Shown here: positions 7,173 to 14,206 of the stretch, one piece after another
Layout: each line of letters opens with the position of its first letter
Numbering within the stretch: the stretch's first letter is position 1
IMG/VR virus record: IMGVR_UViG_3300030389_003975
Coordinates: 1-20,994 of that record
DNA length: 20,994 bases
From: a virus
Reading direction: 5' to 3' (one strand)
Program-made: the position numbers and the translations under genes
The notes under the pieces: generated by a model
The model's input: the letters and a program-made list of their open reading frames with translations, nothing else
What the model was told of the DNA's origin: nothing
Databases searched by the model: none

Positions 7173-8573
7173 TTAATCATATAGATCATCATAATATTCA
7201 CTCATACCTTGCTCAAATTCATCCTGAGTAATGTACCGACCAGAGTCATTGTCCCAAACATAACCAACACCATTAAAAGTTACAGCACCTTGATCTGACG
7301 TTGGTAAGCTTGAAACTGTAGGTGGTGGAGCTGTAAAGCCACTAAACTCTGCACCTTGATTTATCAAGCTAGCCGCCTCTCCCAATGTCTGTGACTCAAA
7401 TTGTTTAGCCGCTCTTTCTTGTGCAGACTCAAGTTGATCCATAGCACTTTCTCTTTGCTGTGCTTGTTGTTGCTGTACTGCACCAGAACCAGCAAATCCC
7501 ATACCAGCTTGTTGCTGTTGTGCCTGTTGAGTTCCAGAAAGAAGACTGCTTTGTAAACCAGATGCTAATTCATTTAAAGAACTGGGGTCAAACTGTTCAA
7601 ATAAAGCTAATTGCTCTGGAGATGCGGTAATACCAGCATCCTGCAAAATACTTTGTATGCCACCAACTCCCCCACCGTACTGATATTCAATGAGACCACC
7701 ATCTTCATAGAGCTGAGGTACTGGAACTGCTTGCGTTAAAGAAAACGCTTCAGGTATATAATCACTAGCCCCTAGTAAAGCATCAGCAGGAGATTCCATT
7801 GGGTTGTAAGTAGATGCAGGAAAAACAGAGGAAGGATCAAATATTTTAGCACTAGCACTGGGGTTAAGAGGGATGGAAACAGCATCCAAGTCAACACTGG
7901 GAGCTACTGGCAAACTTGGAGCAGGAGAACCTTGAATCATAGACATAAGGTTTGATGGAGCTTGTTTAATAGCCATAGGTATAGCTTCTTTTAAAGCCTG
8001 CCTTGCTTGGCTAGTTGCTAGCTTACCACCAACCTTGCCATATATACCGCCACCGGGAGAAAAACCTGCTGTAAGCCCAGCTTTTAAACCTGAAACTATA
8101 GCTCTTTCCCCCATACCCCTAGTGTAGTCCCTACTGGCCTGTTCTACATCTCTAAAATCCTGCTGTGCAAATACCGTCCCTTCTGTATCGGCTTGCACTG
8201 TCTTACCAGCACCAATACCCTCACCCACTCTTCTGCCTAAAGCAGTTCCTAAACCAGAAGCAAGTGCAAGGCTAGCACCACCAGTAACCGGGGCAAGAGC
8301 CGCACCCAATAAACCACCAGCTAAACCACCAATACTACCAAACAAACCACCACGTTTTTGTCTTTTGGCTTCTGCTCTCTGTTGATCTTCTAATTTTTTT
8401 ATATCGCTTTGTCTTTGTGTTGCCTGAGCAAGCATAGCCGCACCACGACTAGGTTGACCCCCAGTCTGCATCATTTCCATTAAACTACCAGATTTACCCA
8501 TATCAAAGCCCATCATATTAGGGCCGGATTTCATAGGTAAGTAACCTTTTGATTTTGAGGAATGTTCAATCAT
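7173..8573 (-). CDS. Gly/Ala/Gln-rich virion protein, possible ejection or tail-tip protein
   Basis: A 466-residue protein. Residues about 74-125 form a glycine and alanine-rich hydrophobic block (GGLFGSIGGLAGGLLGAAL and on) of the kind seen in phage proteins that insert into membranes. Residues about 335-395 are Gln-rich, with runs such as QQAQQQQAG and QQQQAQQRE. The C-terminus ends in an acidic Tyr/Asp tail (EYYDDLYD). The ATG at 8573 has AAGGA eight bases upstream. A 33-base AT-rich gap separates it from the preceding stop. It has no catalytic motif that I can see. Gene order after the nozzle and before the two larger internal-type proteins suggests an analogue of T7 gp14, by inference. 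Confidence 0.6.
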   Translation of the reverse strand: MIEHSSKSKGYLPMKSGPNMMGFDMGKSGSLMEMMQTGGQPSRGAAMLAQATQRQSDIKKLEDQQRAEAKRQKRGGLFGSIGGLAGGLLGAALAPVTGGASLALASGLGTALGRRVGEGIGAGKTVQADTEGTVFAQQDFRDVEQASRDYTRGMGERAIVSGLKAGLTAGFSPGGGIYGKVGGKLATSQARQALKEAIPMAIKQAPSNLMSMIQGSPAPSLPVAPSVDLDAVSIPLNPSASAKIFDPSSVFPASTYNPMESPADALLGASDYIPEAFSLTQAVPVPQLYEDGGLIEYQYGGGVGGIQSILQDAGITASPEQLALFEQFDPSSLNELASGLQSSLLSGTQQAQQQQAGMGFAGSGAVQQQQAQQRESAMDQLESAQERAAKQFESQTLGEAASLINQGAEFSGFTAPPPTVSSLPTSDQGAVTFNGVGYVWDNDSGRYITQDEFEQGMSEYYDDLYD

Positions 8574-8606
8574 GGTATAATTCCTTAGAATTTAATAAAT
8601 TTTTTA

Positions 8607-9296
8607 TCATATTTCCACCTCTACTCGCCAAACCGATGTAATATAATAATCTATAGTACTAGCCGGGTCTCCATCAAATTGTATTTTAATACCTACTTTC
8701 ATGCCAGTTTCTACTTTTGGTTGATTATTAAAATCAGATTCATTTATTGTTAAAAAAGTATCGTTAGATATGTTATCAGTTGTGTACTGAAAAGTAGCTA
8801 CGGTGTCCACATTAGCATCTCCATCATCTTGCCTTACAACAGTGAAAGTAAGATTTGCACTAGTAGGGTCAGATGTAAGCGTTTCTGGCCTAAAAAGTAT
8901 TCTATGGCAAGTCATATCAAAAGGGACAAGCAACGAGTTTCTTGCATCGTCCATACCCGTGCTATCGGTAGGCCCAACCCAAGGAAGAAACCTCTCAGCC
9001 GTTGAAAGGTTTTCTGAAAAATTATGAGAAAACATACGATAGTCTATAAATTTATGTTTGTACTCAAGATCGTTAGTTGTTAGCTTCTTCTCTACAATCT
9101 GATTACCATCGCTAGTCATAAAGGAATGAAACAGCTTTCCAAACTGTTTTCTGTATAATGCTAATTGGCTATTTGATTTTTTCTTTATAGCTATTTGGCC
9201 ATCAACCATTCCCTGTATAGAAGGAGTTCCTTGGAACTCAACAGATGCCTGCTTTGTATTAATTAACTTTCTAGTGTCCCTTTCTGTTAACGGCAC
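8607..9296 (-). CDS. Beta-rich tail or virion protein of unknown role
   Basis: A 229-residue protein that starts at a GTG inside a TAGTG overlap with the nozzle stop. The first 60 residues hold a phage-fibre-like phrase (MVDGQIAIKKKSNSQLALYRK), like the short N-terminal strands of fibre or collar proteins. The rest alternates beta strands and loops, ending in a jelly-roll-like stretch (residues 140-229). No signal peptide, membrane segment or catalytic motif is visible. Tight coupling to the nozzle gene suggests a tail component, perhaps an adhesin or nozzle-associated protein. I cannot assign a family. Confidence 0.6.
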   Translation of the reverse strand: MPLTERDTRKLINTKQASVEFQGTPSIQGMVDGQIAIKKKSNSQLALYRKQFGKLFHSFMTSDGNQIVEKKLTTNDLEYKHKFIDYRMFSHNFSENLSTAERFLPWVGPTDSTGMDDARNSLLVPFDMTCHRILFRPETLTSDPTSANLTFTVVRQDDGDANVDTVATFQYTTDNISNDTFLTINESDFNNQPKVETGMKVGIKIQFDGDPASTIDYYITSVWRVEVEI

Positions 9297-12082
9297 TACG
9301 TAACCTCTTTGCTTCCTATGACTCTATACTGCACTGTCATATCGTTTATTTCAAACAGCCCAGTGCTAGGAGCATCAAATTTAATTTGAAGGCTCTGACA
9401 TTCTATGGGTGAAGCAGTGCTTAAAGTAACAACATCCCATTTATCACTTGTTCCTATAAAGTTACCTGTAAAAGTCCCACCGCCATCCCCAGAAAAATTC
9501 TGTGTTCCGTTTATAGCGTATTTAAAAGGAGTTGTTTCGGAAGCATTAGACTTATAAGTTACAATAACTTTATATATTTTCTTTACCAATCCGGGCACAC
9601 CAAAATCAATATCTCTAGTAACAAACTCTTGGTCTGTTTGTGTGGTAGGAACTGGTAAAAACTTTTTAAAATCAACGTCAGTAGAATCGTCTTGATACCC
9701 TACAGTAAGGTTGTTGTTAAAGTCTGTTATAAAATTTGTATAGGTTTCGCTATCATCAAATATTCCAGTGCTAAACGTCCAACCATTACTATCAAAGTCA
9801 TAAACAAAAGCCTGATTAGAGTTAGTGGATGAGTCATTAGGGCTCCTAAACATTATCAAAGAATTACTTATTGGGTCATACCCAAGCATAATATCTTTTA
9901 CAAAAGCACTTCCTCTATACCAGTCATTCCAAGTAATATTATTTGTCGTGTATGAGGCATTACTTACAGCTATTTTTTTATCAATTAAATTTCTTATTCT
10001 AGAACCATCGTATAAATAGCACCCATCATCTGAAACCCAAGCTATCCCATTGTTAGTTTTAGCAACGCTAAAAGGAAACTCAACACCATAATACTTTACA
10101 GTTTCTTCTAAATACCAATTAAAAACACTAGGGCTAGCAATATTAATTATATGTATTAAATTATGCTTAAAAGCAAGAAGCCTATCAGCATAAGATTCTA
10201 ATGCAACGTACTCACCATAATCTCCGGTAGAAACATCTATAAAATTATGAGGTAAAAAAGTGTCAAACTTATTTATTTCACTATACATAATTCTATCACC
10301 AAAAGTTTCTACCTCTCCTGAGCTTCCTTTTAGGGATACATTAGCTACAAAGGTTCTCCGATTTGCAATTACGCCAGCCTTATATCCTTCATTAAAGCCA
10401 CCTATGCCTAAAAATTTTACATCTGGACTAAATCCGTTAATTGTTTGATATGTATCTAAATTAGGACTAAGTGCATTGCCAGTTGATTCGCCTAAAACAT
10501 AATACCCTTTCCCCTCTTGATAAGACCAAGGTTGATGATCTCCATCTAAAGTAGTCCTAACACCTTTTACAATATCTATATCTACCAACATTATTAAATC
10601 TTCATCTGAGTTTAGCAACCTTGTATAAATTCTACCACCTGTAATCCTTCCAGAATAAGCCAAATCTGCAAATATAGAAATTCTTAGTCCGTCTCCGCTA
10701 TTTACAGACAAAGAAAAAACATCAATAGAAGATTCTCCATCGCCTGTTCTTACAGGTAAAGACTCTTGATTTCCATCATAAATAAAAGTTTGATGAAACT
10801 CGTATGTGCCTTCCCCCCACCCTCCGGCATTAGAAACAGTGGTTACCCCAATATTAAAACCTGTTCCCCTTTCTATAATAGGAGTTTCATTGTCATCAAA
10901 GTTAAAAGGAGCTGTTCCGTCTGGCAAAACACCTCCATAACTTCTTTCGTAAATAGCAAATCCAGACGAACTGGTATAACCTCTTTTGCAAAATAAAAAT
11001 TCTTTTGGATATTCCCCTAAATCACCAACTCCACCTGCAGTATCTTTAATAGATATAACCTCACCAACAACAGCCCTACCTGTTTTGTCGTTATTACTAG
11101 AGTCTTCAAATTTTAAAAGGGTGCTTGATGTGTTTAAATTAACTCCCATTTGTAAAACAGCATCTTCTGCATACTTATGAATCGCAACTCCTCTAAAGTC
11201 GTCTGTAGCAGGGTTTTTAAAGTAATTAGCACCCGCACCACCTGTATCTGCATCATGTGCAGAATGACCGTAGGCATACGTTAAATTAGTTGCTAACTTA
11301 GGAGAACTTAAAGTATTAATATGCTCTTGCCATTCAGCAAATACTAATCCGGTGTTAATATTAAATTGATTTCTTTGAATGTACCCGTACCATTTTACTA
11401 AAGATTTATTTGTTGTGTTTATATTCCTAACCCGCAAAGCTCCATCTACGTAAAGATACATATACTTAGCATTCTCACCAGATATCGTAGGGTTAATAGC
11501 CGCTGTTTCCCATCCGCTGTTTTCCGTAGTGTAATTTGTAGTTGCATTGTTAGACCAAACGTCTACCCCTCCAGCATCAGCGGTATCTCCCAAGGCAATT
11601 AACTTGTCCCCAGTGGGTCTGACAACATTAATAGTAGGATTTCCACCACTAGAATCTGTTAATATAGGTCTTCCTTTTACAATGTAATATATATCTTGAT
11701 CTGCAAAAGTAAGGGTAACTGTTCCAGTTGTCCCTTCCCTATTCAATGTAAACTGAGTAGAGCTATCAACCGAAGAAACAATAGAACCTGATGCAACTCC
11801 AGTGCCAGCAACAGATAGACCTGCTACGATATTAGCATTAGCAGAATGAGTTACGGTTGCTCCACTAATAGAGCAAGATGCCTGAGTAAAACTTGAACCT
11901 AAAGCCTCTCCAGAATTTAAAGAGTCAACGACTTGCTCAACGGTAAAAATACCATCATTTCCACCTGATCCGGTTATTTTTATAACATCGCCTATTTGAA
12001 TTAAGCTACTTGTAAAAATAGTGCTATTGTTAGAACTAGCTCCTCCAACTAAAACAATATGAGATGAAGTGGGTAACGGCAT
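9296..12082 (-). CDS. Tail nozzle-like beta-propeller protein, main part
   Basis: A 928-residue beta-rich protein. Residues about 84-115 carry an Ig-like phage decoration motif (AGLSVAGTGVASGSIV followed by STQFTLN). Residues about 600-760 read like the propeller blades of podovirus nozzles (T7 gp12, P22 gp10 type): a phrase about initial contact (RLLAFKHNLIHIIN), then FSVAKTNNGIAWVSDDG, then LYDGSRIRNL. This protein class seals the tail below the portal and contacts internal proteins. The usual N-terminal piece of a nozzle is encoded separately just upstream (12085-12510), so the nozzle looks split over two coupled genes. It starts at an ATG two bases after the preceding stop (ATGTAATTATG). 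Confidence 0.7.
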   Translation of the reverse strand: MPLPTSSHIVLVGGASSNNSTIFTSSLIQIGDVIKITGSGGNDGIFTVEQVVDSLNSGEALGSSFTQASCSISGATVTHSANANIVAGLSVAGTGVASGSIVSSVDSSTQFTLNREGTTGTVTLTFADQDIYYIVKGRPILTDSSGGNPTINVVRPTGDKLIALGDTADAGGVDVWSNNATTNYTTENSGWETAAINPTISGENAKYMYLYVDGALRVRNINTTNKSLVKWYGYIQRNQFNINTGLVFAEWQEHINTLSSPKLATNLTYAYGHSAHDADTGGAGANYFKNPATDDFRGVAIHKYAEDAVLQMGVNLNTSSTLLKFEDSSNNDKTGRAVVGEVISIKDTAGGVGDLGEYPKEFLFCKRGYTSSSGFAIYERSYGGVLPDGTAPFNFDDNETPIIERGTGFNIGVTTVSNAGGWGEGTYEFHQTFIYDGNQESLPVRTGDGESSIDVFSLSVNSGDGLRISIFADLAYSGRITGGRIYTRLLNSDEDLIMLVDIDIVKGVRTTLDGDHQPWSYQEGKGYYVLGESTGNALSPNLDTYQTINGFSPDVKFLGIGGFNEGYKAGVIANRRTFVANVSLKGSSGEVETFGDRIMYSEINKFDTFLPHNFIDVSTGDYGEYVALESYADRLLAFKHNLIHIINIASPSVFNWYLEETVKYYGVEFPFSVAKTNNGIAWVSDDGCYLYDGSRIRNLIDKKIAVSNASYTTNNITWNDWYRGSAFVKDIMLGYDPISNSLIMFRSPNDSSTNSNQAFVYDFDSNGWTFSTGIFDDSETYTNFITDFNNNLTVGYQDDSTDVDFKKFLPVPTTQTDQEFVTRDIDFGVPGLVKKIYKVIVTYKSNASETTPFKYAINGTQNFSGDGGGTFTGNFIGTSDKWDVVTLSTASPIECQSLQIKFDAPSTGLFEINDMTVQYRVIGSKEVT

Positions 12083-12084
12083 AA

Positions 12085-12510
12085 TTACATTGGGGTATCT
12101 TCAGGTGGTATAAGAGCATTATCCCCCCCCAACTGAGGAGCTACAAATCTTATATTGCCAACAGAAGTTCCCACAGTTAATGCATTGCTTGATCCGGGGT
12201 GCTTTGTATCTGTAATTGAAAAGTTACTATCTCTACTGTGGTCAGACTCAAAATAAAAAAGACCATATCCCCCTGAATTAACCACCTTTGCTTGCCTTCT
12301 TACAAGGTATTGAGTAAGAGGGGTTGAGCTAGTATCACCGTCAGAGTCAGCATTGCTAGCAAATAAACCACCAGATGTTTTAATCTTACCTAAAGAGTCT
12401 ATGGACATGTTTTGTATATAAGAATACTCATTTTCTCTTAAGTCTCTAGGGTCTTTTCTGTTGTTCATTCCACCAGACCAATCTCTAATTGTATACATTT
12501 GCTTAGGCAT
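12085..12510 (-). CDS. Nozzle N-terminal-domain-like protein
   Basis: A 141-residue protein whose start (TIRDWSGGMNNRKDPRDL, then ENEYSYIQNM and SLGKIKTSGG) is typical for the N-terminus of podovirus nozzle or stabilisation proteins: a Gly-Gly turn, a Pro-Asp or Asp-Pro patch and a short strand leading to 'KTSGG' or 'RKRPG'. In other phages this piece is followed in the same chain by the propeller. Here a TAA ends it and the propeller-type protein follows in another frame. An 8-G run on the coding strand (12123-12130) lies near its end. The start ATG shares a base with the preceding stop (TAATG). It is probably part of the tail complex. Confidence 0.62.
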   Translation of the reverse strand: MPKQMYTIRDWSGGMNNRKDPRDLRENEYSYIQNMSIDSLGKIKTSGGLFASNADSDGDTSSTPLTQYLVRRQAKVVNSGGYGLFYFESDHSRDSNFSITDTKHPGSSNALTVGTSVGNIRFVAPQLGGDNALIPPEDTPM

Positions 12511-12737
12511 TATTTACCTTTAAATACACCTTCTAACATATCTGTCATTACATCAACTAGTTTTTCAAAAAGCTCTTGTTCTTTTTCTTCGTTGATCCAA
12601 GGTATATTTACCTTCTCGTTAATTTTTGTAGCTAAATTTTTTGTAAACTCATCCGATGCTAAATGCTTCATAGCCTCTTCTTGCATCTTGTCTGCCTGCT
12701 CTTCAGCAAGCTTTACTAACATTGACTTAATATCCAT
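12510..12737 (-). CDS. Small helical acidic protein of unknown function
   Basis: A 75-residue protein with strong helical periodicity throughout (MDIKSMLVKLAEEQADKMQ and LFEKLVDVMTDMLEGVFKG), ending in Lys. It has no Cys, membrane segment or signal peptide. Start and stop are both tightly packed: the preceding stop ends just upstream (TAAATG) and its own stop overlaps the nozzle N-terminal gene (TAATG). This kind of small helical protein before the nozzle could be a chaperone or assembly factor, but no family is recognised. Confidence 0.65.
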   Translation of the reverse strand: MDIKSMLVKLAEEQADKMQEEAMKHLASDEFTKNLATKINEKVNIPWINEEKEQELFEKLVDVMTDMLEGVFKGK

Positions 12738-12884
12738 TTAATCTTCCTTTATTTTCTTGGTTTTTAAATACAAATAATAAATTTGCACTGCAAACATTAT
12801 ACACATTAAAACACCAGACAATAAATCTGTCCAGTATACAATGCCTAAGCTTGTGCTTAATCCTGTTACCTTTAAACTATCCAT
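12738..12884 (-). CDS. Small single-span membrane protein
   Basis: A 48-residue frame from the ATG at 12884 (MDSLKVTGLSTSLG) to the TAA at 12738-12740. It fills the hole between two accepted genes and overlaps the preceding stop by one base (TAATG). Residues about 15-40 are hydrophobic (LLSGVLMCIMFAVQIYYLYL) and are followed by a basic tail (KTKKIKED), as expected for a one-span membrane protein with the C-terminus in the cytoplasm. Such small proteins near other membrane genes can be holins or holin partners, but nothing beyond the membrane segment supports that. Confidence 0.65.
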   Translation of the reverse strand: MDSLKVTGLSTSLGIVYWTDLLSGVLMCIMFAVQIYYLYLKTKKIKED

Positions 12885-13201
12885 TAGTGTTTACCGTTTA
12901 TCCTACTTAAAGAACCATCTATTCTAGAAACTTGATTGTCTAAGTCGTTTATTTCTTTTGTTAAAGCATCAAACTTGCGATCTAGTTTATCGTCTGACTG
13001 ATTCCACCTATTAATCAACTTTATTATCATACCTTCCATATTTTCTAATGTTTCAGATTGGCCCTTATTTTCTACTTTTAAACTTTCCAACTGTTCTTGT
13101 TGTCTTGCACTTTTGTTTGACAATGATATAACCAAATATACGAACATAGCACCTACTACTCCTATCATTCCCGCTTCACCGTAGATGGCTAAAAAGTCCA
13201 T
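12884..13201 (-). CDS. Membrane-anchored coiled-coil protein, holin- or spanin-like
   Basis: A 105-residue protein with one membrane segment at residues about 9-28 (EAGMIGVVGAMFVYLVISL), followed by a basic patch and a long heptad-like coiled coil (30-100) containing EQLESLKVENKGQSETLEN and LDRKFDALTKEINDLDNQV. This layout is shared by BhlA/UviB-type holin-like proteins and by some inner-membrane spanin subunits. The ribosome binding site GGGAG lies six bases upstream. It lies in a cluster of membrane genes, which supports an envelope or lysis role, but no specific assignment is possible. Confidence 0.65.
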   Translation of the reverse strand: MDFLAIYGEAGMIGVVGAMFVYLVISLSNKSARQQEQLESLKVENKGQSETLENMEGMIIKLINRWNQSDDKLDRKFDALTKEINDLDNQVSRIDGSLSRINGKH

Positions 13202-13203
13202 TG

Positions 13204-13326
13204 TTACTCCCTAATGCATTTTAAAAATTGTTTAATTATTCTTTTGGTAATTTGCTTATTACCTTGATTTCTTGCAAGCATTACAAGAGCCCTTTCTCTA
13301 ATTACTGACTCTTGCAACTCACTCAT
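13204..13326 (-). CDS. Small basic protein of unknown function
   Basis: A 40-residue frame from the ATG at 13326 (MSELQESVIRERALVM) to the TAA at 13204-13206. It overlaps the preceding stop in an ATGA junction, and its stop lies two bases before the next ATG. It fills a 120-base space in an operon without gaps. The product is helical and becomes Lys/Arg-rich at the end (KQITKRIIKQFLKC). It has no clear membrane segment. No family is recognised. Confidence 0.55.
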   Translation of the reverse strand: MSELQESVIRERALVMLARNQGNKQITKRIIKQFLKCIRE

Positions 13327-13643
13327 TTCTTTTTACGCTTACCCCAGCTTAATGGATTGATGTTAAATTCTTTTTCATAGAAAGCTACTTTCTCTGCCAA
13401 CTCTTCTCTTTCAGCCCTTTCTTCCATGATGTGTTTACTAAGCAAATCCCCAATCTGTTCATTTGCAATAATAACATTATCTTCAAGCTTTGCAATCCTA
13501 GTTTCAATTTGCCAATAACCATATACCAACATTGCGATAAGAACTCCAATCTGACCCAACCACTTAAGGTTAATGCTAACAATGGCATTATCATCAAGAA
13601 TAGTAGTCCTATAACTTCTAGCGGTATCTGGCTTCGCACTCAC
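13323..13643 (-). CDS. Single-span membrane protein with coiled coil, inner spanin- or holin-like
   Basis: A 106-residue protein if read from the GTG at 13643, which forms a GTGA overlap with the stop of the preceding lipoprotein gene and has GAGG four bases upstream. A TTG at 13664 would add seven residues but is less likely. Residues 1-27 are polar and basic, 28-44 (WLGQIGVLIAMLVYGYW) span the membrane, and 45-90 form a heptad-like coiled coil (IETRIAKLEDNVII, then EERAEREELAEKV). The C-terminus is basic (WGKRKKK). With the lipoprotein gene directly upstream, it could be the inner-membrane half of a spanin pair, although the cytoplasmic N-tail is long for that. Confidence 0.62.
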   Translation of the reverse strand: MSAKPDTARSYRTTILDDNAIVSINLKWLGQIGVLIAMLVYGYWQIETRIAKLEDNVIIANEQIGDLLSKHIMEERAEREELAEKVAFYEKEFNINPLSWGKRKKK

Positions 13644-13879
13644 TTTACCTCGACTTTTTCCCAATCATTATGTAGATAGCACCAATTAGTATAATCAGAC
13701 AAACGACCATAGAACAAATGTGTAATAGAGTCAGCATCAACTATCTCCATAAACACTGTATTCGTAAACCTTTCCTCTTCTCCTATTGGTATGTTTGCTA
13801 CTACCCACCCTTGATTTGTGCAACTGTGAATTAGAAATATACTTAACAGGAATGTTATAACTCGTATGTACAACTTCAA
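13640..13879 (-). CDS. Putative lipoprotein, outer spanin-like candidate
   Basis: A 79-residue frame with a good lipoprotein signal: basic start (MKLYIR), a hydrophobic core (VITFLLSIFLI) and the lipobox-like IHSC with Cys at residue 20. The mature part (about 60 residues) is polar. The start is a TTG preceded closely by GGAG; no ATG is available in this frame. It starts inside the 59-residue gene in another frame and runs 97 bases past its end, giving an Rz/Rz1-like nested arrangement. Its stop overlaps the start of the membrane coiled-coil gene. A lipoprotein next to a one-span coiled-coil protein suggests an o-spanin, but Pro-richness is absent and the order is reversed compared with lambda Rz-Rz1. 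Confidence 0.62.
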   Translation of the reverse strand: MKLYIRVITFLLSIFLIHSCTNQGWVVANIPIGEEERFTNTVFMEIVDADSITHLFYGRLSDYTNWCYLHNDWEKVEVK

Positions 13880-13916
13880 AATCTCCGTTCTTTAATGTTT
13901 TAATTGTTTTGTTCAT
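13737..13916 (-). CDS. Small basic protein overlapping the lipoprotein gene
   Basis: A 59-residue frame from the ATG at 13916 (MNKTIKTLKNGDF), which shares an ATGA junction with the stop of the preceding membrane protein, with GGTGGATGG upstream. This coupling is the pattern used throughout the operon and is the main support for it. An in-frame start at 13931 exists but does not fit the junction. The second half of the frame (KSRVGSSKHTNRRRGKVYEY) is low in hydrophobic residues and overlaps the lipoprotein frame over 143 bases. So only the first 12 codons are free of overlap, and the tail may be constrained by the other frame. The function is unknown. It may serve mainly to start the lipoprotein. 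Confidence 0.45.
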   Translation of the reverse strand: MNKTIKTLKNGDFEVVHTSYNIPVKYISNSQLHKSRVGSSKHTNRRRGKVYEYSVYGDS

Positions 13917-14206
13917 AGCACCATCCACCAAGCTATACCAGTTTCTACTACAATATCAGCCATAGTGTTGTATGCCCATGCTTTTTTGGTTCCGTATGTT
14001 TCCTCATCACCCTCAATAAACCATTCAAATATTTCCCACAGAACACCTATAATAAATACACCCATGACACACCAAAAATCTGACCAACTCAACCATTGGA
14101 ATATCTTACATAAAAAAGCACCAGCCGCTAAATGATACGCAGTCCAGCCATCTAACTGTCCAGTTTTATATTGCCATGATACTAATGTTGCTAAAGGATT
14201 CTTCAT
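13913..14206 (-). CDS. Membrane protein with YjdF/DUF2238-like pattern
   Basis: A 97-residue protein with three hydrophobic stretches: about 23-37, 43-64 and 82-97. Between and within them lie H25-x3-G29, W57-E58-x2-E61-W62 (GVLWEIFEWFIEG), E68 and an NTMAD motif at 80-84. The combination of a His in the first span, a WE..EW pair in the second and an NT-x-D near the third resembles the YjdF (DUF2238) family of bacterial inner-membrane proteins, although this protein is about half as long and that comparison is from memory. The role is unknown. A holin-like or envelope-modifying role is possible from its place next to the putative lipoprotein. Confidence 0.6.
   Translation of the reverse strand: MKNPLATLVSWQYKTGQLDGWTAYHLAAGAFLCKIFQWLSWSDFWCVMGVFIIGVLWEIFEWFIEGDEETYGTKKAWAYNTMADIVVETGIAWWMVL

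Noticed and set aside
12085-12135. Joining of the two nozzle parts by a single slip in the G8 run
   Set aside because: Reading after the run in the frame of the 928-residue gene meets TGA at 12101-12103, and the third frame does not lead into it. The ATGTAATTATG junction explains coupled translation more simply.
12499-12741. Plus-strand frame of 80 residues opposite the 75-residue gene
   Set aside because: It is almost exactly antisense to a well-placed minus-strand gene with overlapping start and stop junctions on both sides.
13385-13679. Other frames on both strands over the 106-residue membrane protein gene
   Set aside because: They lack ribosome binding sites or coupled junctions, and the chosen frame has a clear membrane segment plus coiled coil.
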